A stretch of 64,000 nt of DNA from Planctomycetaceae bacterium (GCA_002702655.1 PABB01000026.1:124001-188000), one strand, 5' to 3'; counted from the stretch's first letter, positions 36,330 to 46,210 are shown. Translations and numbers: made by a program. Notes: a model not told the origin generated them from the sequence alone.

Positions 36330-37031
36330 CTAAGCCGCATGGTGCCGCCGGCGGGGCTTCTGCTTGCCTCGGCGGGCCGCAGCGCCGCCGGTGGCTCGAT
36401 AGCCGTACTCGATGGCAAACCACTCGGCATACCGCTCGCGATCTTGGTAGGTCGTGTTGCGATCGTCGACCAGGTGCCCCAGTTCGTGGATCAGGATGTT
36501 GTTGAGGTAGAAGTCGCGGATTGCCTGCTCGGACCAAGTCAGCCGCCACCAATTGGGCTCGGGCTCGTCCCACCGACCGCCATACATGCGGGCTTCGTTG
36601 TAGATCTCCGGCCGCGGCGGCGCGCTGAAATGCTCCTCCAAGGTCTCTTCGATCGGATAGAGATAGAGCGTGGCGCCCCACTGCAGTCCGTAGCAGGGGA
36701 AGCTCTGCTTCTTGCGGGTCATCGAGGCCAGCTGCACGACCTCCAACCCAGCGAGGAACTGCTGCGGGACCTGGGCGAGACGCGCGCGGACGTCGTCGGG
36801 GGTCAGCACGTGACGGTAGCCGGGTCCGGGCTGTCGCACGACGATTTTGTAGTCGCCGCCATCCTCGATCGGCTCATGCCATTCTTCAGGCGGCGAGAAC
36901 GGCGCGCGGAGGTTGCGCGCGCCCAGCATAGCGCGCGGCGCTTGCCGCGGCGACTGTGTCGGCGCACCGCCGCGCACAGCCTTCTTACGTTGGCGAAGTC
37001 CCGAATTCTGCGCATAATGTTGTGTAGCCAT
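36330..37031 (-). CDS. Predicted zincin metalloprotease (HELGH protein), family unknown
   Basis: 233 residues from the ATG at 37031 (MATQHYAQNSGLRQRKKAVR). No signal peptide is apparent. HELGH at 182-186 gives two His ligands and the catalytic Glu. Glu203 in YAEWFAIEYGY, 17 residues after the second His, is a good third ligand, as in gluzincins with the ExxA pattern. Around it, WSEQAIRDFYLNNILIHELG and DDRNTTYQDRERYAEWF read like a compact minigluzincin. The N-terminal 60 residues and C-terminal tail (ARRGKQKPRRRHHAA) are basic and probably disordered. The family and substrate are not recognised. It stands alone and is divergent from the glutaredoxin-like gene. Confidence 0.65.
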   Translation of the reverse strand: MATQHYAQNSGLRQRKKAVRGGAPTQSPRQAPRAMLGARNLRAPFSPPEEWHEPIEDGGDYKIVVRQPGPGYRHVLTPDDVRARLAQVPQQFLAGLEVVQLASMTRKKQSFPCYGLQWGATLYLYPIEETLEEHFSAPPRPEIYNEARMYGGRWDEPEPNWWRLTWSEQAIRDFYLNNILIHELGHLVDDRNTTYQDRERYAEWFAIEYGYRATGGAAARRGKQKPRRRHHAA

Positions 37032-37196
37032 GGTTGCGTAACTCGTGCAAAGCCAAGAACTTGCTGCGGCAACGGCGCGCGTCGCACAGGCAGGACCCCA
37101 ACCGGGCAGCGACGCGTCAGCGGGGCCTCTTGCCCGCCGTATCCATCGTAGGCTCGCCGGAAAAGGGCCGGCAAACAGAAGACGCAAGACCTTGCT

Positions 37197-37239
37197 GGGC
37201 AGGGGTTTGGAGCCCCTGCCCAACCCCCTCTGCAGGGGG
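37197..37239. repeat. Two adjacent hairpins upstream of the glutaredoxin-like gene
   Basis: GGGCAGGGG (37197-37205) pairs with CCCCTGCCC (37213-37221). Three bases later CCCCCT (37224-37229) pairs with AGGGGG (37234-37239) across CTGC. Both stems are perfect. They lie 75 bases before the next ATG and may be part of a dispersed repeat or a leader structure. Confidence 0.6.
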
Positions 37240-37313
37240 CCGCGGTGGTAATTTGGGAAGGGTCGCGGCCCCTCCCTTTGGGACCCCGAACTAGCTTCAG
37301 GAGCACCCGCGTC

Positions 37314-37535
37314 ATGCCTCAGGTTGTGCTCTACACGCGCCGCGAATGCTGTTTGTGCGACGACGCGCTAGCGTGCTTGCGGCAGCATGGGCTGGAGCCG
37401 CGGCTGGTCGACATCGATGACGATGTGCAATTGCGCGCACGATTCACCGACTGCGTGCCGGTGGTCGAGATCGACGGCGTGATTCGCTTCCGCGGTCGGG
37501 TCGAGCCGCGACTGCTGCGGCGGTTGCTCCGCTAG
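37314..37535 (+). CDS. Glutaredoxin-like protein (DUF836 family)
   Basis: 73-residue thioredoxin-fold protein from the ATG at 37314, with AGGAG at 37299-37303. The redox CxxC is in YTRRECCLCDDALACL, actually a CCLC arrangement, so three cysteines are near the helix start. The cis-Pro motif follows in FTDCVPVVEIDGV. It matches the short glutaredoxin-like DUF836 type rather than classical glutaredoxin, because the CPYC is absent and the protein is shorter. Its stop overlaps that of the opposite-strand membrane protein by four bases. Partner proteins are unknown. Confidence 0.8.
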   Translation: MPQVVLYTRRECCLCDDALACLRQHGLEPRLVDIDDDVQLRARFTDCVPVVEIDGVIRFRGRVEPRLLRRLLR

Positions 37536-38188
37536 CGCCGCTGAGGGCGCGGCGACGTGCCGTGCCGACGCTCGAACGCGGCCCGGCGTCGGTCTTGGTC
37601 CTGCTGGTGGTCTTCGCTGGCGTGACGCAATGCGTGCCTTGCAATGGCGGCGAAGCTGGTTGCGACCAGGGCGAGCCACCCGCCCAACACGGCGCACGAG
37701 ATGGCGCCCACGAGGATGGCCAACAGCGAGACGCGATCGCCCCACCCCAGCGAAATCGCAACGACGCCCAGCAGCGTCCCAACGGCAGCACCGCCGCCGA
37801 TGGCCCAGCGGTCCCGCTGCGGCGCGGCATGCCGGTCGGCCAGCGAGGTCGTGCGGGCCCGCGCGTCGCGGGGGGCTTTGTCGCGCGAGATCGCCGGCTC
37901 ATCGACGGCCTTGGGATCCACGGCGGCCCGCCAGTCTTGCACTTCGCGCGACGTGTCGCGCAGCCGCGTGCCAATCAACGTGCCAAACACGTGGGCGGCC
38001 ACCATCGCCACCGACCCGCCGATCACCCACGGCCAAACGCCGCCCAGTTTGGCCATCAGCCCGGCCAGAATCGTCGCCAGCGACACCAACAGCAGCATCT
38101 GCCTCAGACCGAAGCGGAACAGATGCGGCGTGGGCGGCGGGCCGGAGCGGCCGGGCGGGGGCGGAGAGTTGGCAATGGGGGCGGACAT
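37532..38188 (-). CDS. Hypothetical membrane protein
   Basis: 218 residues from the ATG at 38188. A Pro-rich start (PPPPGRSGPPPTP) is followed by a basic RFGLRQ and two membrane helices (about 30-48 and 52-72). A charged middle region covers about 80-125, then two more helices (about 128-146 and 153-180) and a basic, Gln/Arg-rich tail. No enzyme motif was seen, and the family was not recognised. The gene converges with the glutaredoxin-like gene (stops overlap by four bases) and diverges from larA across 232 nt. Confidence 0.6.
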   Translation of the reverse strand: MSAPIANSPPPPGRSGPPPTPHLFRFGLRQMLLLVSLATILAGLMAKLGGVWPWVIGGSVAMVAAHVFGTLIGTRLRDTSREVQDWRAAVDPKAVDEPAISRDKAPRDARARTTSLADRHAAPQRDRWAIGGGAAVGTLLGVVAISLGWGDRVSLLAILVGAISCAVLGGWLALVATSFAAIARHALRHASEDHQQDQDRRRAAFERRHGTSPRPQRR

Positions 38189-38420
38189 CTCACCTATTAT
38201 CCGGCCTCAGCGCTTCTTCGGCAACGCAACCGACCGGCAAACAATCGCAACGGCGTCCTGCGGTCCTGGGGCGGATCGGTCGCCGCTGATAAGCTGGAGA
38301 CAGACAAGAGTGCGACCAATCAAGGGCCGCCGCGCGTGGGCAACGAGCGACTCGCCCCCGTCGGCGACCGCCGGCGAGCCCGGTCCCTCACAACCGCGCG
38401 CTTCTCCCGAAAGCAAGACC

Positions 38421-39680
38421 ATGCCGCTGTATTTCGCCACGGGTTCGCCGAGCACCGTTTTGACAGACGCCGATCTGCGGACCGCCCTGGCGGACGTGTT
38501 CGAGCAGCTTGGCCCCCGGCGGCGTGTGGCGTTGGTCCCGCCCGATTACTCGCGATACGCCAGCCAGGCGGGCAAGTTGGCCGGCATGTGCTGCGAGTTG
38601 CTCCGCGACGCCGTCGTCGACGTGCTGCCGGCTGTGGGGACGCACGAGCCGATGTCCGCGGCCCAACTCGACAAAATGATGCCCGCGGTCCCCCGCGAGC
38701 TGATTCGCACGCACAACTGGCGCACCGACGTCGCCACCGTCGGCGAGGTGCCTGCCGACGTCGTGGCGGAGCTGACCGAGGGCGTTTACGACAAATCGTG
38801 GCCGGCGCAACTCAACACCCGGCTCGCCAGCGGCGCGCATGACCTGATCTTCTCGCTGGGGCAGGTCGTGCCGCACGAGGTGATCGGCATGGCCAACTAC
38901 AACAAGAATCTGTTCGTCGGCGTGGGCGGCGTGCGGGGCATCAACGAGAGCCACTACATCGGCGCCGTCTACGGCATGGAACGCGTCATGGGCGTGGCGG
39001 ACACGCCGTTGCGGCGGATCCTGAACTACGCCCAGGACGAATTCTGCCGCGAGCTGCCGCTGCTCTACGCTCTGACGGTCATTGGCGCCGACGACGCAGG
39101 CCAACCGGTCATGCGGGGCCTGTTTATCGGCGACGACCATGAGTGCTTTTGGCAAGCGGCGGAGCTGTCGGCAACGGTGAACGTCACCCGGCTGCCCCGA
39201 CGCCCCGAGCGGGTCGTTGCGTATCTGGCCCCCGAGAAGTTCCCCAGCACCTGGCTGGGGAACAAGGCGATCTACCGCACGCGGATGGCGATCGCCGATG
39301 GCGGCGAGCTGATTATCCTGGCGCCCGGCGTGCGGACGTTCGGCGAGGATCCGACCATCGACGCGTTGATTCGCAAGTACGGCTACCGAACCACGCCCGA
39401 AGTGCTGCAATTCGTGGCCGACAATGTCGACCTCCGCGACAACCTGTCCGCCCCGGCTCACCTAATCCACGGCTCGTCGGAGAATCGCTTTCGAGTGACG
39501 TATTGCCCGGGCCACCTCACGCGCGAGGAGATCGAAGGCGTCGGCTACGAGTTCGGCGATCTGAGCGCAGCGGCGGCCCGCTACAACCCGGATGAGTTGT
39601 CGGACGGGTGGAATGAAGACGGCGACGGCGAATTCTACTTCGTTCGCGATCCGTCGCTGGGGCTATGGCGATGTGATTGA
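38421..39680 (+). CDS. LarA-like nickel-pincer nucleotide-dependent racemase/epimerase
   Basis: 419-residue member of the LarA family (DUF2088), which uses the NPN cofactor to racemise or epimerise 2-hydroxyacids or similar. The cofactor residues are conserved with exact spacing: His152 in QVVPHEVIG, Lys162 in NYNKNLFVGVGG, His178 in INESHYIG. These match His174, Lys184 and His200 of Lactobacillus LarA. The first catalytic His is His75 in AVGTHEPMS. The surrounding sequence differs from lactate racemase (GMANYNKN for GFSGGAK), so another substrate is likely. ATG at 38421. The maturation gene larE is at 20072-20956, not adjacent. The 3' end overlaps the next gene on the opposite strand by 18 nt. 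Confidence 0.85.
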   Translation: MPLYFATGSPSTVLTDADLRTALADVFEQLGPRRRVALVPPDYSRYASQAGKLAGMCCELLRDAVVDVLPAVGTHEPMSAAQLDKMMPAVPRELIRTHNWRTDVATVGEVPADVVAELTEGVYDKSWPAQLNTRLASGAHDLIFSLGQVVPHEVIGMANYNKNLFVGVGGVRGINESHYIGAVYGMERVMGVADTPLRRILNYAQDEFCRELPLLYALTVIGADDAGQPVMRGLFIGDDHECFWQAAELSATVNVTRLPRRPERVVAYLAPEKFPSTWLGNKAIYRTRMAIADGGELIILAPGVRTFGEDPTIDALIRKYGYRTTPEVLQFVADNVDLRDNLSAPAHLIHGSSENRFRVTYCPGHLTREEIEGVGYEFGDLSAAAARYNPDELSDGWNEDGDGEFYFVRDPSLGLWRCD

Positions 39681-40259
39681 TTGCAGCAGCGGCTGCGGTT
39701 CCGCGTGGAGTCGCAGGGACGCCGCGTCCAGTGCGCTGCCCGCGGCCAGCGGCTCATCGGCCAGCGTCGAGATCAGGCTGTCGCCGCCTCGCACGAGCGG
39801 CGCGGCTCCGCGCCGCAGCGGCAGTGTCACTCCGCTGGGCAGGTCGCCGACCGACTCCACAGCCGGTGCGGCAGCCTGCGGCATTTCGTCGGCGAGTGAC
39901 AGCAGGCTGGCTCCGCTCGCCGAATTCGCTGTCCAGCGCGCCGGTGCGACGGAGGCCTCGTCGTCAGAGTGCGCTGGATTCGCGTACGCCAGCACGCTGT
40001 CCAGCAAGTGGTATCCGCCAAGCAATTGCTCAGCCGTGGGCAACGGCGAGATGTCCGTCAAAGCAACAACGCTGCCGCAGATCTCGCCAACTGACGCCAC
40101 AGGGTCACTCTGCGGCGCAACGGCGAGCGTAGCCAACTCGACGGGCGCAGCGGCGCGCGCGACGCCGTCATACCGGCCTCCGCTGGCCAGCAGGCCGACG
40201 ATCGCCAACAGAATCAACGCTGCTTCGGATAGCCTCACGCGTGAGCAAAGTCGTTTCAT
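39663..40259 (-). CDS. Hypothetical secreted protein
   Basis: 198 residues from the ATG at 40259 with a signal peptide (LSEAALILLAIVGLLASGGR, cleavage near VARAAA). The mature part is Ala/Ser/Leu-rich and acidic without recognisable domains. It contains three related phrases around SLADE and STLADEPLAAG. No membrane anchor or PEP-CTERM. It overlaps the larA 3' end by 18 nt on the opposite strand. The codon pattern and secretion signal favour a real gene, but I cannot exclude an open frame by chance. Confidence 0.5.
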   Translation of the reverse strand: MKRLCSRVRLSEAALILLAIVGLLASGGRYDGVARAAAPVELATLAVAPQSDPVASVGEICGSVVALTDISPLPTAEQLLGGYHLLDSVLAYANPAHSDDEASVAPARWTANSASGASLLSLADEMPQAAAPAVESVGDLPSGVTLPLRRGAAPLVRGGDSLISTLADEPLAAGSALDAASLRLHAEPQPLLQSITSP

Positions 40260-40651
40260 CGCTAATCATTCCATTCCATGTCTCGCGTTGCGACGCCCCC
40301 ATCCGATTCGACATTGCCGATCGAGGACGCCGGCCCCGCTGGCGAGTCTCGGCAACTCGCATGCCGATCAGCTCCGCGGGCTAACAAGTTAGCGAACTCG
40401 GAGCGTTTTCTGAATGCCGCCCCCCTGGCGAGGGCCGGTCGGGGGCGCCGGCGTGATCAACTGCTAGGCGATGCGTGCCCGAAGAATCGGCGCCATCAGT
40501 ACAAGCAAGCCGCCTGACCTTGCGCTGGCGACGCATCTACCTCGCACGCCCCACCCTGTGACGAGCCGCCACGCCTCGCAACCTACGGTAGGGAGTGCGT
40601 TCTTTCTGAACGAAGCGGATTTCTGCCCCCAATCCTGCGCTGGACCGTGTC
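40260..40651. other. Intergenic region between the secreted protein and the kinase
   Basis: 392 bases, divergent promoters expected. No convincing promoter, RNA gene or repeat was recognised. Confidence 0.5.
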
Positions 40652-41713
40652 ATGTCCGTCGCCGAACCGCCCGCCTCGCTGCCGACGCTCTCCTGGCTCA
40701 GCGAGCCGCTGCCGCAGTGCAAGTCGGCGCCAACCGCTCGCTACGGGGGGTTCACTCCGCTTGGCCATGGCGGCAAGGCGGAGGTCTTCCGCTGCCGCGA
40801 TCAGTGGCTCGGACGCGAAGTGGCGTACAAGGTCCTGCATCACCGGCTGCAGCTCAGCGACGCCGACGTGGCCGACTTTCTCCGCGAAGCTCGCGTACTG
40901 GCGGGACTGGAGCACCCTGGCATTCCGGCCGTGCACGACATCGGCCGCGACTGCCACGGACGGCCTTATTTCACGCAAACGCTGCTCGCCGGCACGACGC
41001 TGCGGTCGATTGTCGATGAGGTTCGCACCGGCGGCATGGTCGCTGAGCAACGGTGGCCGCTGGAACGCCTGGCCGCAATTGTGCTGGGGGCGGCCGACGC
41101 GATCGCTCACGCTCACCAGCGAGGCGTCCTGCACTGCGACCTGAAGCCCGACAACATCATCGTCGACGACAACGATACGGCGTTTGTGATTGACTGGGGC
41201 ATCGCGTACGTGCCGGCGGAACTCGTCCGGCAGCGGGGTCTCGCGGCCCCGGGAGCGCCGACGCCGCGGCCCCCGCGACGGGGCTCGCCGCTGTACATGG
41301 CGCCCGAGCAAGCCACGCTCGCGCCGTTGGGCGAGCGGACCGACGTGTTCGGCCTCGGCGCGGTCCTGTACGAGTGCCTCGCACTGCGTCCGCCGGCGAC
41401 TGGCAAGTGCGTGAAAGACGTGCTGCAAAACATCGCCGAGTCGATGCCGCCGCTGCCGCGCAACAGCACGGGGCGCCGCGGCATTTCGCCGGAGTTGGAA
41501 ATGCTGACGATGCGATCGCTCGCCCGCGTGCCGGCCGAGCGACCGGCCAGCGCCGACGAGTTTCGCGAGTTGCTGCGAGAATGCCAACTCGACCTGCTGG
41601 TCAGCGCCGATCGCTCCGCCTCCGCGGGAGCCGCGTACTCGTCCGCACCGTCGACTTCCGCCGCCGATTGGTGGGAGATGCAAGCCACTGATTCGTGGCC
41701 GGCGCCCGAGTAG
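40652..41713 (+). CDS. Hanks-type Ser/Thr protein kinase, soluble
   Basis: 353 residues. Kinase domain at about 30-310: Gly-rich loop LGHGGKAEVFRCRD, ATP-binding Lys in EVAYKVLHH, catalytic loop HCDLKPDN (His-Cys-Asp for the usual His-Arg-Asp), Mg-binding DWG in VIDWGIAY (for DFG), and the APE motif MAPEQA after GSPLY. Replacing the HRD arginine suggests regulation without activation-loop phosphorylation at that arginine. No membrane helix or sensor domain follows; the tail is Ser/Ala-rich. The kinase is therefore cytoplasmic and its target unknown. Its stop is one base from the stop of the convergent PEP-CTERM gene. Confidence 0.92.
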   Translation: MSVAEPPASLPTLSWLSEPLPQCKSAPTARYGGFTPLGHGGKAEVFRCRDQWLGREVAYKVLHHRLQLSDADVADFLREARVLAGLEHPGIPAVHDIGRDCHGRPYFTQTLLAGTTLRSIVDEVRTGGMVAEQRWPLERLAAIVLGAADAIAHAHQRGVLHCDLKPDNIIVDDNDTAFVIDWGIAYVPAELVRQRGLAAPGAPTPRPPRRGSPLYMAPEQATLAPLGERTDVFGLGAVLYECLALRPPATGKCVKDVLQNIAESMPPLPRNSTGRRGISPELEMLTMRSLARVPAERPASADEFRELLRECQLDLLVSADRSASAGAAYSSAPSTSAADWWEMQATDSWPAPE

Positions 41714-41714
41714 G

Positions 41715-44700
41715 TCACCGCGCCGCGCGACGCCTGAGCCGCAGTCGGCCGTGAATGACCGCCAAGATCAGAGCCGCGACAATCGCCAGCAGCAAAGTGC
41801 GCGGCTCCGGCACGCTAACCGCCGGCGGCACAATCACCGCCATGCCGTTCTGCTGCTGCCAACGTAGCAGATCGCTGCCGTCCACGGCCCCGTCACCGTT
41901 GGCGTCGCCCTGGTTGTGAGCGGCGCCCGCGGCAATTCCGTAGTTGGCGTCCCACCGTGCCAAATCCGCCGCGTCCACGTCGCCATCCTCGTCGAAGTCC
42001 GCGTCGAGCAACTCCACGATTCGCAGCGTCACGTCGTGGGCGCCGTAAGTGACCAGCATTAACTCGCCGGGGTCCATCGCCGGCAACACGGTCGCGTCGA
42101 ACGTGCCGAGCCGCCCGCCCGTGGCCGTCAGGATAGGGAACACCTGCCCAATCGCCGGGTTGAAGCCCGCCCACAACGACACGGTCAACTGGCCCGCCAG
42201 TTGTGCAGCGCCGTGGAGCGTCAACCGGTCGAAGTCGTTGAGGCTCGTGCCGCCCAACTCGATTTGCAGTTCGCCCGACGTGCCCTGCTGGAAATCCAGC
42301 CCCAGCGCTTGCCCGGGCGAGGCGCCCAACTGCATCACGCCGTGGTTTTCGATCGCCACTTGCACGTTGGCCCCGTCGAGCAGCGCAAGCTCGCTCGCCT
42401 TGTTGTTGACCAGCGTGCCGCCGCCGGTGAACGCGGCCCCCGAGACAATCTCCGTGCGGGCGTTCGACAGCAGCAGGTCGTCGCCCAACGTGACTTGCGC
42501 GTGACCGTCGAAACGGAACAACTGCGCCTCGATCTTGGCCAGCCCGGGACCGCTGACCAGCAACTGGCCGTCCAGATAGTTGTACGTCGCCCCCGAGCGG
42601 AACTTGCCTTCGCTCAGCCACAGCAGACTGCCTGTGTCGAAGTGCAGCGGCGCTCCGTCGACGAACAACTCGTGGCCGTCGAACGCCGCCGCGTCGCCGC
42701 GAAACACGAAGGGCAGGGCGTTGACCAGATGCAGATCTCCCCCGTAGGCGTTGAGTCGGCCGGCGCCGGTCGTGCCGTCCCAGTTCGATCCGCCGCCCTG
42801 CAACTGCAGCACGCCCCCCTCGGCCCGAATCAGGCCGTCGTTCACCACCGTCGACGTCACGGCGCCGTGGCCGGTCAAGTAGGCGTCGGCGTCGTCCAGC
42901 ACCAGGCCGAAGCCGGCCAACGTGCCGCCGTCCAGCTCGATCCGCGCCGCCGCGCCGGCCTCCCACGCCGTGTTGACCGTCAGCGTGGCGTTGCTCACCA
43001 CGACATGGCCGTTGTAGCGATTGTCGGGATTGTCGATCGCCGACACGTTGAGCGTGAGATCGGCGTTGACGTACCAGTCGGCGCCGTCGAAATCGATCGT
43101 CGTCACGGAAATGACCGTGGGGGCTTCCACGTAGGCGTCCTCAAACACCCGCAAAATGCCGCCCCCGCCAACACCGCCGCCGCGGAACGTGGCGCCCTCG
43201 GCAAAGATCAGCACCGAGGGCACGTCGATGTCAATCTGCCCGAACTGATCGAGAAACTCGACCGGCGTGTTGAACCGCGACACGCCCGACAGGGCGTTGA
43301 TCTCCGTCAGCGTGTCGAACGTCACGCGCGTTGCGTTGAGCGTGCTGTCGATGATCGCCGAGCGCAGGTCGAACGTGCCCTGCATCTTGAACACCCCGCC
43401 GGCAACGTTCACGTCGAACGTAGCCGAGTCGATCTCGATCAGCCCGTCGACGCCGTCCCCGACGACGGTCGACACAGCGTCGACGTCGAGCGTCAGATCG
43501 TCATGCACGCGCCAACTGCCGTGGTCCATGTCCAGCGTGGCTACGGAAATCGTGGTCGGCGCCTCGATCGTCGCCGTGCCGGCCTGCAGGACACCTTCGC
43601 CGTGAATCGTGCCGCCGCGGAACGTCGTGGCGTCGATATCCAGCGTCGCCCCCGGCGCCACGTACACCGTCGACGTGTCGTCGAGGAACCTCACGGGCAT
43701 CAGAATTCGCGCCAAGCCCGATTCGACGCGGATCGTGGCGATCTCGTTGACGTCCATCTCGACATGCGGCGCCAGGATATTGTCGACCGTTCCGCCGTTG
43801 AAGATCAGCGCCTCCTGCAGCAAAAAGTCGCCCGGCAGGTCGAGATTGAGCAGCGCCCCGTTGTTGATTCGAATCGTATCGTCAAACCCGTCGCCCGACG
43901 GGTCGATCGACGCCACGTCGAGCAGCAAGTCGGCGTTGAGCGTCCACGCCCCCTGGTCGAGGTCGATGGACAACTCGTTCGTGCCGTCGTCGCCGATCTG
44001 CGTGTCGGCGTCGACGATGTTGACCATCCCCGGGCGGAGCGTACCGTCGCCGTGAAAACGGGCGCCCGGCGCCGCGTACGTGACCGTGCCGCCGTATCCG
44101 ATATCGAGTATCGCGGGGGCTTCCACGCGGAACTCCGGCGTGCCGCCCGTGATCTGCATGTGCATGTCGCGGAACTGCGCCGAGCCGTTGACGGTCGACT
44201 CGATCAGCGCCGTTCCGAACACCTTCAGGTCGCCGCCGGTGACGACGCCGCCCATCTCGAACAGGATCTCGCCGTCGTCGCCCAACTGCCAGTCGTCATG
44301 GATCGTGATGTGCTCGCCGTTGTGCGGGAGCATGACGCCGTTGAACTCGGTATCGGACAGCGGCGCCATGATCGTGATGTCGCCCTGCGAGGCCCACCAC
44401 CGGCCGACGCCCGTGTTGCCGTCCAGATCGACCGTGCCATTGGCGCCGGCGGCTTCGGAATCGCTCTGGATAAGGAGTTCGCTGAACGGCACGGAGTTGA
44501 TGACGAGGCCGTTGTTGTTGAGGTTGCGTCCGGCATCAGTGCGCGCCAGGTCGATGCGTCCCGCCCCGAGGATGTAGCCGTTGGGCGCCACGTAGAGTTC
44601 GCCCGTGTCGACCTCCACCACGCCGTCGTCGAGTTGCAGCACGCAATCGTTGTCGATCCGCAGCGAGTCGGCGTCCACCGAGTCGAGCAGCGTCGTCCGC

Positions 44701-45083
44701 GCCGGCTGCCCCGGGTCGCGGTCCTCGGCCACCAGCGTAGCGCCGTCCAACGTGGAGTGCAGTTCCAACGGACCGCCGTTCACCAGCAACTCGAAGCTGC
44801 CGGTGCGGAGCGTGGTTTCGTTGAACATCTCCAGGCTGCCGATGTTCACGAAGGCCGCCAGCGTGATCTCGTCGCCGGCGGCCGCCAACAGATTGCCGAT
44901 GATCACGTCGTCGCCGCCCAGCGGCAGGGCATCGCCGCTCCAGTTGGCCGCGGTGTGCCATGATTTGTCGGGGCCGCCGTCATCCCAACTGCGCGTGGCG
45001 CCGCGGACGCCGTCGAAATGGGCCAACCCGCAACATGCCGTCGCGATCACAAGGCAACTTCGCCGCACCGATGCGCAGAACAT
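41715..45083 (-). CDS. Large secreted beta-repeat protein with dockerin motifs and PEP-CTERM anchor
   Basis: 1122 residues from the ATG at 45083, which begins a signal peptide (MFCASVRRSCLVIATACCGL); the frame is open to 45164. An N-terminal SWDDGGPDKSWHTAANW segment is common in planctomycete secreted repeat proteins. The body consists of beta repeats with the phrase TFRGGTIHGEGVLQAGTATI and similar GxGxL, IxxD-A-T-W strands, without an obvious catalytic site. Two dockerin-like calcium repeats (DFDEDGDVDAADLARWD, DANGDGAVDGSDLLRWQ) precede VPEPRTLLLAIVAALILAVI and an Arg-rich tail, a PEP-CTERM signal. Probably a surface-anchored structural or adhesive protein. Confidence 0.82.
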   Translation of the reverse strand: MFCASVRRSCLVIATACCGLAHFDGVRGATRSWDDGGPDKSWHTAANWSGDALPLGGDDVIIGNLLAAAGDEITLAAFVNIGSLEMFNETTLRTGSFELLVNGGPLELHSTLDGATLVAEDRDPGQPARTTLLDSVDADSLRIDNDCVLQLDDGVVEVDTGELYVAPNGYILGAGRIDLARTDAGRNLNNNGLVINSVPFSELLIQSDSEAAGANGTVDLDGNTGVGRWWASQGDITIMAPLSDTEFNGVMLPHNGEHITIHDDWQLGDDGEILFEMGGVVTGGDLKVFGTALIESTVNGSAQFRDMHMQITGGTPEFRVEAPAILDIGYGGTVTYAAPGARFHGDGTLRPGMVNIVDADTQIGDDGTNELSIDLDQGAWTLNADLLLDVASIDPSGDGFDDTIRINNGALLNLDLPGDFLLQEALIFNGGTVDNILAPHVEMDVNEIATIRVESGLARILMPVRFLDDTSTVYVAPGATLDIDATTFRGGTIHGEGVLQAGTATIEAPTTISVATLDMDHGSWRVHDDLTLDVDAVSTVVGDGVDGLIEIDSATFDVNVAGGVFKMQGTFDLRSAIIDSTLNATRVTFDTLTEINALSGVSRFNTPVEFLDQFGQIDIDVPSVLIFAEGATFRGGGVGGGGILRVFEDAYVEAPTVISVTTIDFDGADWYVNADLTLNVSAIDNPDNRYNGHVVVSNATLTVNTAWEAGAAARIELDGGTLAGFGLVLDDADAYLTGHGAVTSTVVNDGLIRAEGGVLQLQGGGSNWDGTTGAGRLNAYGGDLHLVNALPFVFRGDAAAFDGHELFVDGAPLHFDTGSLLWLSEGKFRSGATYNYLDGQLLVSGPGLAKIEAQLFRFDGHAQVTLGDDLLLSNARTEIVSGAAFTGGGTLVNNKASELALLDGANVQVAIENHGVMQLGASPGQALGLDFQQGTSGELQIELGGTSLNDFDRLTLHGAAQLAGQLTVSLWAGFNPAIGQVFPILTATGGRLGTFDATVLPAMDPGELMLVTYGAHDVTLRIVELLDADFDEDGDVDAADLARWDANYGIAAGAAHNQGDANGDGAVDGSDLLRWQQQNGMAVIVPPAVSVPEPRTLLLAIVAALILAVIHGRLRLRRRAAR

Positions 45084-45469
45084 GCCAGCCCCCTTTCGTC
45101 CGCAGCGTGCCAGCAGGGCGACGGCGGACAGAGCGAGAGAGAGCAGCGGCGTCGCGGCAACCAAAAACGACCGTCGCCAGAAAGAACGTGCGTCCGTCGA
45201 GCGGCTACGGCAAATGGGCTAACGAGCTGGGGGGCCGACGAGTTGCGGACATATCCCGTCTGCAGGTTGCGCAGCAACCGCGACATCGGTCGTCGCCAAG
45301 TCGTACCGACCGCCCTGATTTGCATGCCGCGGTCTCCTCGCAGCAGCGGCAGCGGCGTTCGCTGTCGAAAACGCGTTAGCTCAGACAAGCGTGGACAACT
45401 CACTTTGGAGTTTACGCCCCGCGAGCGTTTTCGTCACGCTTGGGCCGCGCTGCCGCAAGGATGCGGGGA
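45084..45469. other. Intergenic region between the PEP-CTERM gene and the sirtuin
   Basis: 386 bases, both neighbours on the minus strand. No gene, repeat or clear promoter was recognised; open frames look non-coding. Confidence 0.5.
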
Positions 45470-46210
45470 TCAAATCTCCGCAAGCAGCTCTGCGACCAAC
45501 GCCGGCACGGTCTGGGTCGCCGGGCCGATGCGCTGCTCGTCGAACCAGCCGGCGGCGACGGTCGCTTCGAGATTCATCTCAATCGCGCGGCCGCGGCCGG
45601 CCTGCCGGACCACGTCGACAAACCCGGCGGCCGGGTAGACGTTTCCCGAAGTGCCAATCGCCAGAAACAGATCGGCGGACGCCAGCGCCGCGAACGACTC
45701 CTCCAAGCCAATCGGAACCTCGCCGAACCACACGACGTGTGGGCGAAGCCGCCCGCCGGCTTGGCAACCGCTGCAAACTGCCTCGGCGGTCAGGTCGTCC
45801 TGCCACCGATGGACGGCGCCGCAATCGGAGCAGCGGGCCTTGAGCAACTCGCCGTGCATGTGCAACAGCCGCCGGGAACCGGCCCGCTCGTGCAGGTCGT
45901 CGATATTCTGCGTGACCAGCAGAAACTCGCCCGGCCAGTTCGCGTCCAACTCGGCCAGCGCCGCGTGCGCGGCGTTGGGCTGAATGTCGCCGGCCAGCAG
46001 CTTGCGACGCCGCTCGTTATAGAACCGCTGCACCAACTCGGGCTGCCGGGCAAACGCCTCGGGCGTGGCGACGTCCTCGACGCGATGCCCCTCCCACAGG
46101 CCGTCGGCGCCGCGGAAGGTCGGCACGCCCGACTCCGCGGAAATCCCGGCGCCGGTCAACACGACAATGCGACCGTCGGGGGGAATTCGCAGTGCGGAAG
46201 TCTCGGGCAT
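45470..46210 (-). CDS. cobB: SIR2-family NAD-dependent protein deacylase (CobB-like, class III)
   Basis: 246-residue sirtuin that removes acyl groups from lysine using NAD. Motifs: [15 protein letters not shown] (NAD pocket), [12 protein letters not shown] and the catalytic His in HMHGEL. A structural zinc site is formed by CSDC and CSGC. FYNERRR has Tyr and Arg three apart, as in CobB and SIRT5, which recognise succinyl/malonyl-lysine carboxylates. It therefore probably acts on acyl groups such as succinyl as well as acetyl (family knowledge). ATG at 46210. Single gene; upstream on the other strand is a frameshifted PEP-CTERM gene. Confidence 0.93.
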   Translation of the reverse strand: MPETSALRIPPDGRIVVLTGAGISAESGVPTFRGADGLWEGHRVEDVATPEAFARQPELVQRFYNERRRKLLAGDIQPNAAHAALAELDANWPGEFLLVTQNIDDLHERAGSRRLLHMHGELLKARCSDCGAVHRWQDDLTAEAVCSGCQAGGRLRPHVVWFGEVPIGLEESFAALASADLFLAIGTSGNVYPAAGFVDVVRQAGRGRAIEMNLEATVAAGWFDEQRIGPATQTVPALVAELLAEI

